A stretch of DNA of 10,628 nt from Lishizhenia sp033720595 (GCF_033720595.1 NZ_JAWWCF010000105.1:1-10628), one strand, 5' to 3'; numbered from the stretch's first letter, positions 1-7,367 are shown. Notes: a model not told the origin generated them from the letters alone. Made by a program: numbers and translations.

Positions 1-723
1 AGCAACGACAAGCTTCTTATTTATCAAAGGAAGTACATTGTCAATTACCCATTTTACCGCATGTTCATTTTCCATTACAGATAAATTTCCATGCATAAGT
101 AGGTAATCCTCTTTTGGGTCTATATGATTACCTTGACTCAAGGGGTTGGCAACGGCTAAAAATTCACTATTTCCGTAAAGGTTTACGTAGTATTTTTGGT
201 CTTTATCAGAAACACTGAATAATCCGTCAGCGGCATGAAAAACAGCTTCGTGTTGCTGTAGTTTTTTAGCTTCTAATTGAAAGAACTTTCTCTTTAAAAA
301 AGATTGCTCTACCCTAGCTAATTGATCGTAATATTCGCTTTCCACATTATGACAGCGCACATATTTTTTTCTTTGCGCTAATAAGGGGTGAGCCAAGTAA
401 GCAGTGCAATGTTGACCTTCAAAAATAATTGGGGCTTCATCCTTCAATAAGTTCTGAAGTAGATCTTTGTTTTTTCTTGAGGCAACAATCATAGGTTGTG
501 AGGAAAACAAGCTTAAGAAGGCTGATTTTCGTTGATAATAATAAACTTTCGTTGTTACTTCCTTCAAAGCTTTAGGCCTACCTCTACCATAATCAAAGCA
601 ATGCAGTATAACTTTATAACCAAAATCCTTTAGTGCTTTACACCTGTAGTAAACATCTATTACTCCACCATAATCGGCAGGGTAGGGAACATCGAAAGAA
701 ACAATATGTATTTTACCCTTCAT
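1..723 (-). CDS. Glycosyltransferase, GT4/GT1-like (partial, C-terminus beyond window)
   Basis: I translated 241 codons with no stop from an ATG at 721-723; the gene continues past base 1. It begins MKGKIHIVSFDVPYPADYGG, a Rossmann first strand followed by the Gly-rich donor/acceptor loop of GT-B enzymes. The segment RCHNVESEYY (residues 123-132) matches the 'R.HN.E..YY' motif common in Bacteroidota GT4-type sugar transferases. The second Rossmann domain opens at about residue 207 with LLMHGNLSVMENEHAVKWV, resembling the 'GNLs..pN..A..W' motif of this group. There is no signal peptide or membrane segment, so it should act at the cytoplasmic membrane face, moving a nucleotide-activated sugar onto a lipid-linked glycan. 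Its start lies inside the preceding gene (11-bp overlap), implying coupled translation. Sugar and acceptor cannot be read from sequence. The UDP/GDP-binding C-terminal E-x7-E region is outside the window. Confidence 0.85.
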   Translation of the reverse strand, partial: MKGKIHIVSFDVPYPADYGGVIDVYYRCKALKDFGYKVILHCFDYGRGRPKALKEVTTKVYYYQRKSAFLSLFSSQPMIVASRKNKDLLQNLLKDEAPIIFEGQHCTAYLAHPLLAQRKKYVRCHNVESEYYDQLARVEQSFLKRKFFQLEAKKLQQHEAVFHAADGLFSVSDKDQKYYVNLYGNSEFLAVANPLSQGNHIDPKEDYLLMHGNLSVMENEHAVKWVIDNVLPLINKKLVVA

Positions 724-1837
724 GTATCTCGTAGATTTCTTTCAGTTTTTGTGATTCATTTTCCCAATTCAACACATCTGCTGTTTGTAGACAGTTGGCG
801 CGGAGTTCCGCAAGTCTTTCTGAATTTTCTATAATTCCTTTGATCTTTTCTGCAATGTGTAAGGGTTCATGATTTTCTATGATATCACCAACTTCGTAAT
901 TTTTTACGATGGTTGCTACTTCTATTACATTACTCGCTAAAATAGGAGTAGTTGTATGGATGTAATCAAAGACTTTGTTGGGTAGTGAAAATTTATAATT
1001 AAGGTTGGTGTCTTTATCGAGCGTCAAACCTAAATCTGCATGATACGTAAAGTTCATCATTTCATCATAAGGTCGTCGCCCCTTAAAAATCACTTTATCC
1101 TCTAAATTTTCTTGGCGTACCAAAGCTTTTAAATCATCGATAATATCGCCGCTTCCTACAAAGTAGAGAACGGCATTATCTATATGTTTCATTGCTAAAA
1201 CAGCTTCTTCTGCGCCTCTATCAATGTTGATTCCCGCTCCCTGCAGTATGATCATTTTTTTAGATGCATCTATCCCCAATTCTTCTTTTGAGCGTATGTT
1301 TTTGGGTTTCCACAAGGGAGAAATGTTACGTATGATACGCAATTCTTTGTTGTACTTCTTGTTGTATTTATCCGCAATGGATTGGTTAACCGTATAAATG
1401 CGCTGGAGTTTAGGAAATATGAAACCTTCAATGGCCTCCCAAACCGCTTTTACCTTTGGCCGCGAAACCAATTCAGGAACTTCCGTGTAGTATTCATGAC
1501 TATCATAGACCAATTCGCATTTTCTTTTGAATTGTTTAGCCATAAAATTTGCCAGCAAAGTATCCAAATCATTACTTAATAATAGGTCTGCTTTGTGAAA
1601 CAATAGAAAGAAGAAAAGTCTCAGGTTATAATTAGCATAGAACAAAGCACCCTTGTTAAAAGTAAGTTTCATTCTATGTGTTTTATAATCGCGATGGAGT
1701 TCTTTAGAATTAGGAAGTAAACGACCAACTAGCGTTACGTCATATCCGTTTTCATGTAAAAACGTGGCAACTTTGTGCACACGTTGGTCGGTGTATAAAT
1801 CGTTGGTAACAGAAACTATTGCCTTTTTTTTCTTCAC
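713..1837 (-). CDS. Glycosyltransferase family 4 (GT-B fold)
   Basis: The product is 374 residues, a full-length GT-B glycosyltransferase. The N-terminus carries SVTNDLYTDQRVHK (residues 9-22), a signature of a Bacteroidota GT4 subgroup, and YDSHEYYTEVPEL (110-122) in the first Rossmann domain. The second domain starts near residue 195 (IILQGAGINIDRGAEE) and contains SLPNKVFDYI (284-293), the usual nucleotide-sugar binding 'P.K.fEY' region, here with Asp instead of Glu before Tyr. The start codon is GTG (complement of 1835-1837). An in-frame TAG at 1844-1846 excludes a longer start, and the protein aligns with the expected family N-terminus, so GTG is very probably used. It sits 32 bp downstream of the S66 peptidase gene and overlaps the next glycosyltransferase by 11 bp. 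The two probably act in succession on one surface glycan (inference); donor specificity is unknown. Confidence 0.88.
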   Translation of the reverse strand: MKKKKAIVSVTNDLYTDQRVHKVATFLHENGYDVTLVGRLLPNSKELHRDYKTHRMKLTFNKGALFYANYNLRLFFFLLFHKADLLLSNDLDTLLANFMAKQFKRKCELVYDSHEYYTEVPELVSRPKVKAVWEAIEGFIFPKLQRIYTVNQSIADKYNKKYNKELRIIRNISPLWKPKNIRSKEELGIDASKKMIILQGAGINIDRGAEEAVLAMKHIDNAVLYFVGSGDIIDDLKALVRQENLEDKVIFKGRRPYDEMMNFTYHADLGLTLDKDTNLNYKFSLPNKVFDYIHTTTPILASNVIEVATIVKNYEVGDIIENHEPLHIAEKIKGIIENSERLAELRANCLQTADVLNWENESQKLKEIYEIHEG

Positions 1838-1869
1838 GAGGGGCTAACTTTAATAGTTCTAAACAGCAC

Positions 1870-2871
1870 TTATAAGAGTGTAAAACTGAAATTTTCGGTA
1901 TTTATTTCAGTTGTTCTGCCTATATCGAGTATGTATTTATCCTTAACGTGCCCAAAATTAGCAAAACCAAACACAGGGATATTCAATTCTTTAAAATGAT
2001 AGTCAAAAACTTCTTTTAAAGGGAGAGATTCTTCTGGGAATTCAGCAACACAATTATTGAATTTTCCCAAAATAATACCATTGACGGCGTTAAAAACTTG
2101 AGCATCTCTGAGTTGTGTGAGCATTCGATCAACGATATAAGGTTCTTCGTTGGTTTCTTCTAAAAAGAGAATTTTACCTTTAAAATTCGGTTGATAGGAG
2201 GTCCCCAACATACTAGTTATAACGCTTAAATTACCTCCAAGCAATTTACCGGAGGCTTTGCCCTTTTTGTTGGAATATTGCTCAGCATCTCTTAACGTAA
2301 TTAGGCGCTTAGCTTTTTGTTGTTTAAAGGCAGCGTCGAATTCAGAAAGTGCAAATTTGTTCCACGTGGAGTAAGCCATAGGACCATGATAGGTAATGAG
2401 TCCAGTTTCTTGTGTAATGTAATTAAGCAAACTCGTGAGATCCGAATACCCCATTATAATTTTAGGGTTTTGTCGGATCAAATCTAAATCAATTTTGGGC
2501 AGCATACGCGCACAACCAAAACCACCTCGTACAGCGATAAGACCTTTAATTTCCTGGTCGGCCATCAAAGCATGAAATGTAGCCACTCTTTCTTGATCAC
2601 TCCCGGCCAAATATCCTTTTTGTTGATAGAGGTTGGGTGCTAACCTCACTTTGAAACCTTGATGTAAAAGAACAGTTTCTAATTTTTTGATGTGTTGCGG
2701 AGAAAATACCGCTCCAGCCGGAGCGAAGATGGCCAGCGTATCTCCCTTTTTTAATGGAGGGGGAGTCTGTGTGGGATGTTCTGAATACTTGGGTGAATTG
2801 CGCACAGCAGAAGTAAGTCCGAGCGCACCCAAACCCAATAAACTGTTGGCTATAAATCGTTTTCTATTCAT
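1870..2871 (-). CDS. LD-carboxypeptidase, peptidase family S66 (exported)
   Basis: At 333 residues this fits S66 (LdcA/MccF) once an N-terminal extension of about 40 residues is set aside. Family members cleave the L,D bond releasing the terminal D-Ala from murein tetrapeptides, or act on peptide-nucleotide substrates (MccF). The Ser-Glu-His triad is visible: Ser143 in GYSD (141-144), Glu238 in LFLEET (235-240) and His308 in FGHVKD (306-311). The oligomer/substrate motif EEPYIVDRML (242-251) is also present. Unlike cytoplasmic E. coli LdcA, it begins MNRKRFIANSLLGLGALGL, a basic n-region plus hydrophobic core ending near LTSA, resembling a Tat signal with RK in place of RR; periplasmic location is therefore likely. 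The ATG lies inside the stop region of the upstream lipoprotein gene (8-bp overlap). Murein recycling is the default role; the true substrate is not shown by sequence. Confidence 0.92.
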   Translation of the reverse strand: MNRKRFIANSLLGLGALGLTSAVRNSPKYSEHPTQTPPPLKKGDTLAIFAPAGAVFSPQHIKKLETVLLHQGFKVRLAPNLYQQKGYLAGSDQERVATFHALMADQEIKGLIAVRGGFGCARMLPKIDLDLIRQNPKIIMGYSDLTSLLNYITQETGLITYHGPMAYSTWNKFALSEFDAAFKQQKAKRLITLRDAEQYSNKKGKASGKLLGGNLSVITSMLGTSYQPNFKGKILFLEETNEEPYIVDRMLTQLRDAQVFNAVNGIILGKFNNCVAEFPEESLPLKEVFDYHFKELNIPVFGFANFGHVKDKYILDIGRTTEINTENFSFTLL

Positions 2872-3268
2872 GAATCTCTAACACGCAAATGTTACTATCA
2901 GGAGGATAAATGTAAAAGTGAACCGTTGCTTTAGAGTTTGAATGATAACCTGTAAAGTAACTCGCGGTGCTATCTTTTACCTCGTGCTCTATAATTAATT
3001 GCTTATAAATCTCTTTCTTCCATGCTTGCGTAGGGAAGAAGTATTGTGTTGTGTTTAATTTCTTTTCTAAAGGATAGTTTATTACAAAATTGCTATCCAA
3101 ACCTATTTGAGTATAGGATTGCTCTAAAGTTGAATAATGGGCATGCGCCAAATCATCTAAAAAAAGCTGTTTACTTTCTTGGGCTAACTCTTCTGGAGGA
3201 GTAGTTCCACACGCCCATAATAGGTTACTTACGACTAAAATGTATATCGCCTTCTTCCACCAATGCAT
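2864..3268 (-). CDS. Small lipoprotein of unknown function
   Basis: A 134-residue protein I do not recognise. It starts MHWWKKAIYILVVSNLLWAC: two Lys, a hydrophobic core and a lipobox LWAC with Cys20 as the probable lipidated residue, so it should be a membrane-anchored lipoprotein. The mature part is about 114 residues and polar, with aromatic-rich beta-like stretches near the C-terminus (ASYFTGYHS, ATVHFYIY) and one further Cys (128). No acidic export signal follows Cys20 directly (GTTPPEE), so inner versus outer membrane is open. A GTG directly before the ATG (3269-3271) is a possible alternative start adding one residue; I prefer ATG, preceded by AAAGG. A stop at 3275-3277 rules out anything longer. 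The first 44 bp overlap the end of the exonuclease gene and the last 8 bp overlap the S66 start, so expression is probably coupled to both. Confidence 0.75.
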   Translation of the reverse strand: MHWWKKAIYILVVSNLLWACGTTPPEELAQESKQLFLDDLAHAHYSTLEQSYTQIGLDSNFVINYPLEKKLNTTQYFFPTQAWKKEIYKQLIIEHEVKDSTASYFTGYHSNSKATVHFYIYPPDSNICVLEIHE

Positions 3269-3989
3269 CACCTTTCATTTTTAAGAATAATTGAATCAAA
3301 GCTACTACATCTTTTTCGCAGTAACGACTTATTCTAGCAATATCTCCTTCTTCATAGAATACGCGGGCAACATCTGCACCACTGATATCATCTTTTGGCG
3401 TTGGTATACCAAAGATGTGACATAACAACGCGAGGGTTGTATAATGTTTGTAATCACCAAACTTCCACAGTTCCATGGTGTCGAGATGGTTTACTTCCCA
3501 TGGTTTTTTACCAGCTATATCTAATGGAGGGGGTAGAGGAATTCCTAAAATCAACATTCGGCGAGCGATGAAAGGGAAATCAAATTCTTTAGCATTATGT
3601 CCGCAAAGTAAATGGTAAGGAGAACTAAAGTGTTCCATGAGCATATCTGAAAATTGCCTTAACAATGTTTCCTCGTCTTCATGGTCAAAAGATTTCATTC
3701 TAATTTGTTTACCCGTAGCTGTGTTCTTAACAAAGCCACAAGAGATACAAACTACCTTCCCGAATTCCGCATATATTCCAGCCCTATCGTAAACATCTTC
3801 TGGGGACATTTCAACTTCGCTTTCTTCTCCGTTAACCTCAACAGTTTTTGTTTTGTTTTGCCAAAAGTATTTTGTTTTGTTACCGAAGTGGTAGGCGCTA
3901 TCTTCATCTAAATCTTCGTAACTGTAAGTTTGTGGAACGGTTTCAATATCTAGAAATAAAATTTTCTCTACGTTGACTTTATTGAGCAT
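3225..3989 (-). CDS. 3'-5' exonuclease, DEDDy type (PolB exo2-like)
   Basis: A 254-residue protein with the three exonuclease motifs of the RNase H-like DEDD superfamily. Exo I is FLDIETVP (Asp14, Glu16), Exo II is GHNAKEFDFPFI (Asp137) and Exo III is YCEKDV (Tyr223 and Asp227, spaced Y-x3-D), which makes it DEDDy type. HLDTMELW (168-175) and the length fit the 'predicted 3'-5' exonuclease related to the exonuclease domain of PolB' family (DNA_pol_B_exo2). There is no polymerase domain, so it is a stand-alone enzyme, expected to remove 3' nucleotides from DNA or RNA with two metal ions in the cytoplasm. Its biological substrate is not settled for this family. The ATG at 3987-3989 places Exo I 14 residues in, as expected. 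It is the first gene of the leftward cluster, and its end overlaps the lipoprotein gene by 44 bp. Confidence 0.9.
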   Translation of the reverse strand: MLNKVNVEKILFLDIETVPQTYSYEDLDEDSAYHFGNKTKYFWQNKTKTVEVNGEESEVEMSPEDVYDRAGIYAEFGKVVCISCGFVKNTATGKQIRMKSFDHEDEETLLRQFSDMLMEHFSSPYHLLCGHNAKEFDFPFIARRMLILGIPLPPPLDIAGKKPWEVNHLDTMELWKFGDYKHYTTLALLCHIFGIPTPKDDISGADVARVFYEEGDIARISRYCEKDVVALIQLFLKMKGDALVEEGDIHFSRK

Positions 3990-4049
3990 GTTGATCTTTT
4001 TAATGAAAGGTAAAAAAAATAATTAAAGCTAAATTATCTTTTTCTCCCT

Positions 4050-4080
4050 CAAAATAAAGGGGTAACTTATGGTAAACAAT
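4050..4080 (-). promoter_or_regulatory. Candidate promoter for the exonuclease-glycosyltransferase operon
   Basis: Read on the minus strand, ATTG (4080-4077) is followed after 19 bp by TTATTTTG (4057-4050). This is one mismatch from the Bacteroidota -7 box TAnnTTTG, with a -33 TTG at acceptable spacing. Transcription would start near 4044, giving a leader of about 55 nt before the ATG at 3989. The region is AT-rich, so a chance match is possible. Confidence 0.35.
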
Positions 4081-4094
4081 CAACCCTTACCTGT

Positions 4095-4448
4095 ATGAAT
4101 CAAATTTTAGGAAAAATAGGAGAAGACCTCGCCGTGGAATACTTGTTAAATAAAGGATACAAGTTAATTGATAGAAATTATCGTTTTGGTAGAAATGAGG
4201 TAGATATCATTGTTGCTGACGAAAATCAAATCATATTTGTTGAGGTAAAAACCAGAAATAACAATAATATTGGAGAGCCTTATCAGGCTGTGACAAGAAA
4301 AAAGCAAAGACAAATTATTAAAGTAGCACACAATTTTATTGTGGAAAATGAAGTTGAATTGGAGGCGCGGTTAGATGTTATTTCTATCGTTTTAAATCAA
4401 AAAGAAAAGAAGATAGAACATATAGAAGCAGCTTTTCATACAATTTAG
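4095..4448 (+). CDS. yraN: YraN family protein (UPF0102, PD-(D/E)XK nuclease-like)
   Basis: A 117-residue protein of normal length for UPF0102. The family signatures appear in order: GKIGEDLAVEYL (6-17), NEVDII (34-39, with Asp37) and FVEVKTR (48-54, with Glu50 and Lys52). Together they form the acidic and Lys residues of a PD-(D/E)XK nuclease-like core resembling Holliday-junction resolvases. The C-terminal half has the usual basic helix (VTRKKQRQIIKVAHNFI, 66-82) and RLDVISI (92-98). It is a soluble cytoplasmic protein; nuclease activity is inferred from the fold, and the cellular role is not settled for the family. It is transcribed divergently from the exonuclease gene across a 105-bp gap. 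I see no good terminator in the 90 bp before the next gene, so some read-through is possible. Confidence 0.93.
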   Translation: MNQILGKIGEDLAVEYLLNKGYKLIDRNYRFGRNEVDIIVADENQIIFVEVKTRNNNNIGEPYQAVTRKKQRQIIKVAHNFIVENEVELEARLDVISIVLNQKEKKIEHIEAAFHTI

Positions 4449-4486
4449 CGTATATAATAAAGAAAGACATGCGTTTAAAAGAAACC

Positions 4487-4518
4487 TTTATAGCCATCAT
4501 TAATAATTAATATCTTTG
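4487..4518 (+). promoter_or_regulatory. Bacteroidota-type promoter upstream of the surface protein gene
   Basis: TATCTTTG at 4511-4518 is an exact match to the Bacteroidota -7 consensus TAnnTTTG. A TTTA at 4487-4490, 20 bp upstream, is one base off the TTTG -33 element. Predicted transcription start is about 4523-4526, leaving a leader of only about 15 nt before the ATG at 4539. No GGAGG-type ribosome site is present, which is normal for this phylum. Confidence 0.6.
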
Positions 4519-4538
4519 AAGAACTATAAAATGTAACC

Positions 4539-7358
4539 ATGATAAAAAAGAGTTTCTTTTTATTCTTACTTAGCTGTGCAGGGATGTCCTTTGCACAAAC
4601 ACCTACACCAGGAAATGTCGGTACGGCAAATTTAACGGCTTGGTTTAAGCCCGATGCTTTGGCTAATGGAGATGTAACAACTTGGTCTACAAGTTTTCCA
4701 ACAGGTGCAGCACAAGTTACCGTAACAGATGCGCAAGCGCCATACCCACAAGCCACGAATACCCCGGTGGGAAACGTATCGAATTATAATAAAACACTCC
4801 ACTTTACGAACACCAACGCCATAACAGCTGCAACAGTTCAAGCGCTTGAAAACAATACAGCTGGTCTTTCTTTAATTGAAAATGGTAGTTCGGGAGATGA
4901 AGGAAGTTTTTTTTCAGCTCACTATATTCCTACCAATACACAGAACGACCATATGGTGCTCTACAATTCTGGAACAGATGGTATTCAGTTAAGAAACTTG
5001 GGAAATACAGGAAGACTTGCAATAGGATATACGCTGGGTACTTCAGTAAATGCATGTAGAGACTGGACCGAAGATTTTGAACCGGAGATTATTTCATACA
5101 AAGGAAATAGATCAACATTTAACTCCATGGATGCTTATCAAAGTTCATGGGAATACACAGGTGGTGTTGCTTCTCAATCTGGAGGAGGAGCAGGTCTTTA
5201 TTTTGGAGTAAGAGCAAATGGTGGAGGTGCTTACACAAATAATTCTGGATTGAATGGATTTTTACATGAAGTAATCTTCTTTAACAGAGATTTAACCTTG
5301 TTGGAAATGAACAAGGTCCATACTTACTTAGCCATTAAATATGGTGTTACCCTATTGAATACTGGAGGTGGAACACAAGGTGATTATATTGCTACGGATG
5401 GAACAGTCATTTGGGATGCAAGTGATAACCCAGCTTACCACAACGATGTTATAGGTATTTCAAGAGATGATGATGAGGCATTATTGCAAAAACAGTCGCA
5501 TGCTTTTGATGATAGTTACAGAATTTATTTAGCCAACTTGGCTGCTTCGAATGATGCGAATGGTGGGGCCTTTGCCGTGAATTTATCGCATGTAACCATG
5601 GGACAAAACCAAGGTAGTTATTGTGCGAGTCCTGCTTCAACTTTAGAAGCTCCTGCAGGAATTGGGGCGCGTTTCGAAAACGAATTTAAAGTAACCAAAA
5701 CGAATTTTGCACAGGTCTTTAATTGGGATGTTAAAATGGACTCATGTTACGATATGAGTGGTATTGATATGACCAAATTAAGATTGTTAGTAGATACAGA
5801 TGGTGATTTTTCAAATGCAACGATTTATCAAGACGGACAAGATGGTTTAGCTTTTTCTTATGCCAATGGATACTTTACCATTGAAGGTATTGGAGATTTA
5901 GTAGTTCCGAATAACTCTACGCGATACTTAACACTTGCTTACAATGAACCTGAAGTTGTATTAACGCCAGATACAAACACAATTTGTGAAGGTGATACCG
6001 TAACCTTTACCATTTCTATTACAGGTACAAACGTTCCCGTTGATTTTGAATATACTGATGGAACGGATACTACCTTAATTCAAGGGGCTGTAGATGGGGA
6101 TATTTTTGAGGTATACCCTATTGTTACAACTACCTACGAACCGATTGGGTATGTAAATATTTTGAAATGTTGTACAGCTCCTGGTCAAACAACAAATTCA
6201 ACGATTGTTGTAAATCAACGACCTATTGTTCAAGCAACAGCATCAGACTCTGTGTTGTGTGATGGAGATACAACCATACTTTCTGGTGTGGGAGCTTCTA
6301 TTTATACATGGGATAATGGTGTGGTTGATGGCGCTGAGTTATATCCAACGGCGACCAATACTTATACGGTTATAGGAGAAGACCAAAATGGATGTTTAGA
6401 TACTTCAAGTGTAATCGTAGTTGTTAACCCTAACCCTGTAGTAGCTGCAAATGCCTCTGCAACAGTTTTATGTTTGGGAGATAGCACTTTACTTTTTGGA
6501 TCTGGAGCGGTGAATTATTTCTGGGACAACAACGTTGTAGATAGTACTTATAACACGCCACAGGTAACTACACTTTATCACGTTTTGGGGGTAAACCAAT
6601 TCGGTTGTGTAGATACAGCGAGTATAGAAATTACCGTGAACAACTTACCTAATGTGGTTGCCAACACTACAGCAGATGCAGTTTGTGAAGGTGACCCAGT
6701 AACCCTTTTTGGTGCTGGAGCAACGATTTATAATTGGGATTTGGGTGTAACAGATAATCAATCATTTGTTCCTCAAGTTTCCAACATGTATCATTTAACG
6801 GGTACAGATGACGATGGATGTGTAAACTACGACAGCGTTTTTGTTGAAGTATATCCAGCGAGAACGGTGAGTGTAGGACCTGATACGGTGATTTGTCCGC
6901 AGGATCCAATTATGATTACTACTGACTCTGTATTTACTTCTTACCAATGGTCAAATGGATCAACGAGTCAAACAATCACATCTACTTATCAAGGAACCTA
7001 TAGCGTAGAAGTAACCGATGAATACGGGTGTACATATACAGATGCCATGGTCGTTACCTTCTCTACAGAATGTTATCCGGCGATTTATGTACCCAATACA
7101 TTTACTCCAGACGGTAATGAACACAACAATACCTTAATTGTACGTGGAGACTACATTGAAAATTTTGAAATGTGGATTTATGATAGATGGGGTAACTTGT
7201 TGTACAATTCTAGAGATATCAATGCAACATGGGACGGGGCTAATTCTTTAGGTCAACCTATGAAGTCGGGTACTTACGTGTACAAAATCATGTACTCTAT
7301 CGAAGACGAAGAAGATAAAAATTATACACTTACAGGACACATTAACCTGTTGAGATAA
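4539..7358 (+). CDS. Multidomain T9SS-secreted surface protein, type B (CHU_C) sorting domain
   Basis: A 939-residue secreted protein. Residues 1-19 are a signal peptide (cleavage near SFA|Q). Residues about 30-270 look like a LamG/concanavalin-like beta-sandwich (NLTAWFKPDA at the start, HEVIFFNRDLTLLEMNKV at 243-260). About 280-470 hold a conserved Bacteroidota surface-protein segment (TVIWDASDNPAYHNDVIGIS 289-308, LLQKQS 315-320). Five Ig/PKD-like domains follow (about 471-842), each with an early Cys in 'C.GD'-like context and a late Cys in 'GC'. Residues about 848-939 are the gliding-motility-associated C-terminal domain (VPNTFTPDGN 851-860, YDRWGNLLYN 881-890, SGTYVYKI 910-917), the type B T9SS sorting signal. 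It should cross the outer membrane by T9SS and sit on the surface or be released. Adhesion is likely by analogy; no catalytic motif is seen. It has its own promoter, and the next gene is convergent. Confidence 0.9.
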   Translation: MIKKSFFLFLLSCAGMSFAQTPTPGNVGTANLTAWFKPDALANGDVTTWSTSFPTGAAQVTVTDAQAPYPQATNTPVGNVSNYNKTLHFTNTNAITAATVQALENNTAGLSLIENGSSGDEGSFFSAHYIPTNTQNDHMVLYNSGTDGIQLRNLGNTGRLAIGYTLGTSVNACRDWTEDFEPEIISYKGNRSTFNSMDAYQSSWEYTGGVASQSGGGAGLYFGVRANGGGAYTNNSGLNGFLHEVIFFNRDLTLLEMNKVHTYLAIKYGVTLLNTGGGTQGDYIATDGTVIWDASDNPAYHNDVIGISRDDDEALLQKQSHAFDDSYRIYLANLAASNDANGGAFAVNLSHVTMGQNQGSYCASPASTLEAPAGIGARFENEFKVTKTNFAQVFNWDVKMDSCYDMSGIDMTKLRLLVDTDGDFSNATIYQDGQDGLAFSYANGYFTIEGIGDLVVPNNSTRYLTLAYNEPEVVLTPDTNTICEGDTVTFTISITGTNVPVDFEYTDGTDTTLIQGAVDGDIFEVYPIVTTTYEPIGYVNILKCCTAPGQTTNSTIVVNQRPIVQATASDSVLCDGDTTILSGVGASIYTWDNGVVDGAELYPTATNTYTVIGEDQNGCLDTSSVIVVVNPNPVVAANASATVLCLGDSTLLFGSGAVNYFWDNNVVDSTYNTPQVTTLYHVLGVNQFGCVDTASIEITVNNLPNVVANTTADAVCEGDPVTLFGAGATIYNWDLGVTDNQSFVPQVSNMYHLTGTDDDGCVNYDSVFVEVYPARTVSVGPDTVICPQDPIMITTDSVFTSYQWSNGSTSQTITSTYQGTYSVEVTDEYGCTYTDAMVVTFSTECYPAIYVPNTFTPDGNEHNNTLIVRGDYIENFEMWIYDRWGNLLYNSRDINATWDGANSLGQPMKSGTYVYKIMYSIEDEEDKNYTLTGHINLLR
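6219..7064 (+). repeat. Tandem Ig/PKD-like protein repeats (71-residue period)
   Basis: Within the surface protein, units at 6219-6431, 6432-6644 and 6645-6857 are each exactly 71 codons, and a fourth unit of about 69 codons runs to 7064. Anchoring cysteines fall at residues 574/619, 645/690, 716/761 and 786/831, always 45 residues apart, consistent with one disulfide per domain. Shared features are 'C.GD', 'GA..Y.WD' and 'GC'. The DNA is clearly diverged between units, so this is an old duplication rather than a recent expansion. Confidence 0.85.
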
Positions 7359-7367
7359 TTAGGCTGT

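Noticed and set aside
3269..3271. GTG immediately before the ATG of the lipoprotein gene as start
   Set aside because: The adjacent ATG is the commoner codon and gives a normal lipoprotein signal; only one residue differs, so GTG cannot be excluded.
1382..3911. Plus-strand open frames at 1382-1579, 2687-2881 and 3681-3911
   Set aside because: Each lies opposite a gene with clear catalytic or family motifs and shows no start context or protein family of its own.
3225..4448. Divergent exonuclease plus YraN nuclease-like pair as a defence system
   Set aside because: Both are widespread housekeeping-type families; no sensor, helicase, toxin or mobility gene accompanies them.
4454..4490. ATAAAG ... 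CTTTAT inverted repeat after yraN as a terminator
   Set aside because: The arms are short and AT-only, the loop is long, and the right arm overlaps the -33 region of the next promoter; no T-run follows.
4475..4756. Minus-strand open frame of 93 codons over the start of the surface protein gene
   Set aside because: It overlaps the promoter and signal-peptide region antisense, has no recognisable domain, and the plus-strand reading is a clear secreted protein.
4632..5640. Other minus-strand open frames (4632-4841, 5449-5640) in the surface protein gene
   Set aside because: They are short, lack domain signals and lie antisense to well-supported coding sequence.
6667..6909. Minus-strand open frame of 80 codons inside the Ig-like repeats
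   Set aside because: Its composition is just the complement of the repeat codons; the plus strand carries conserved domains throughout.
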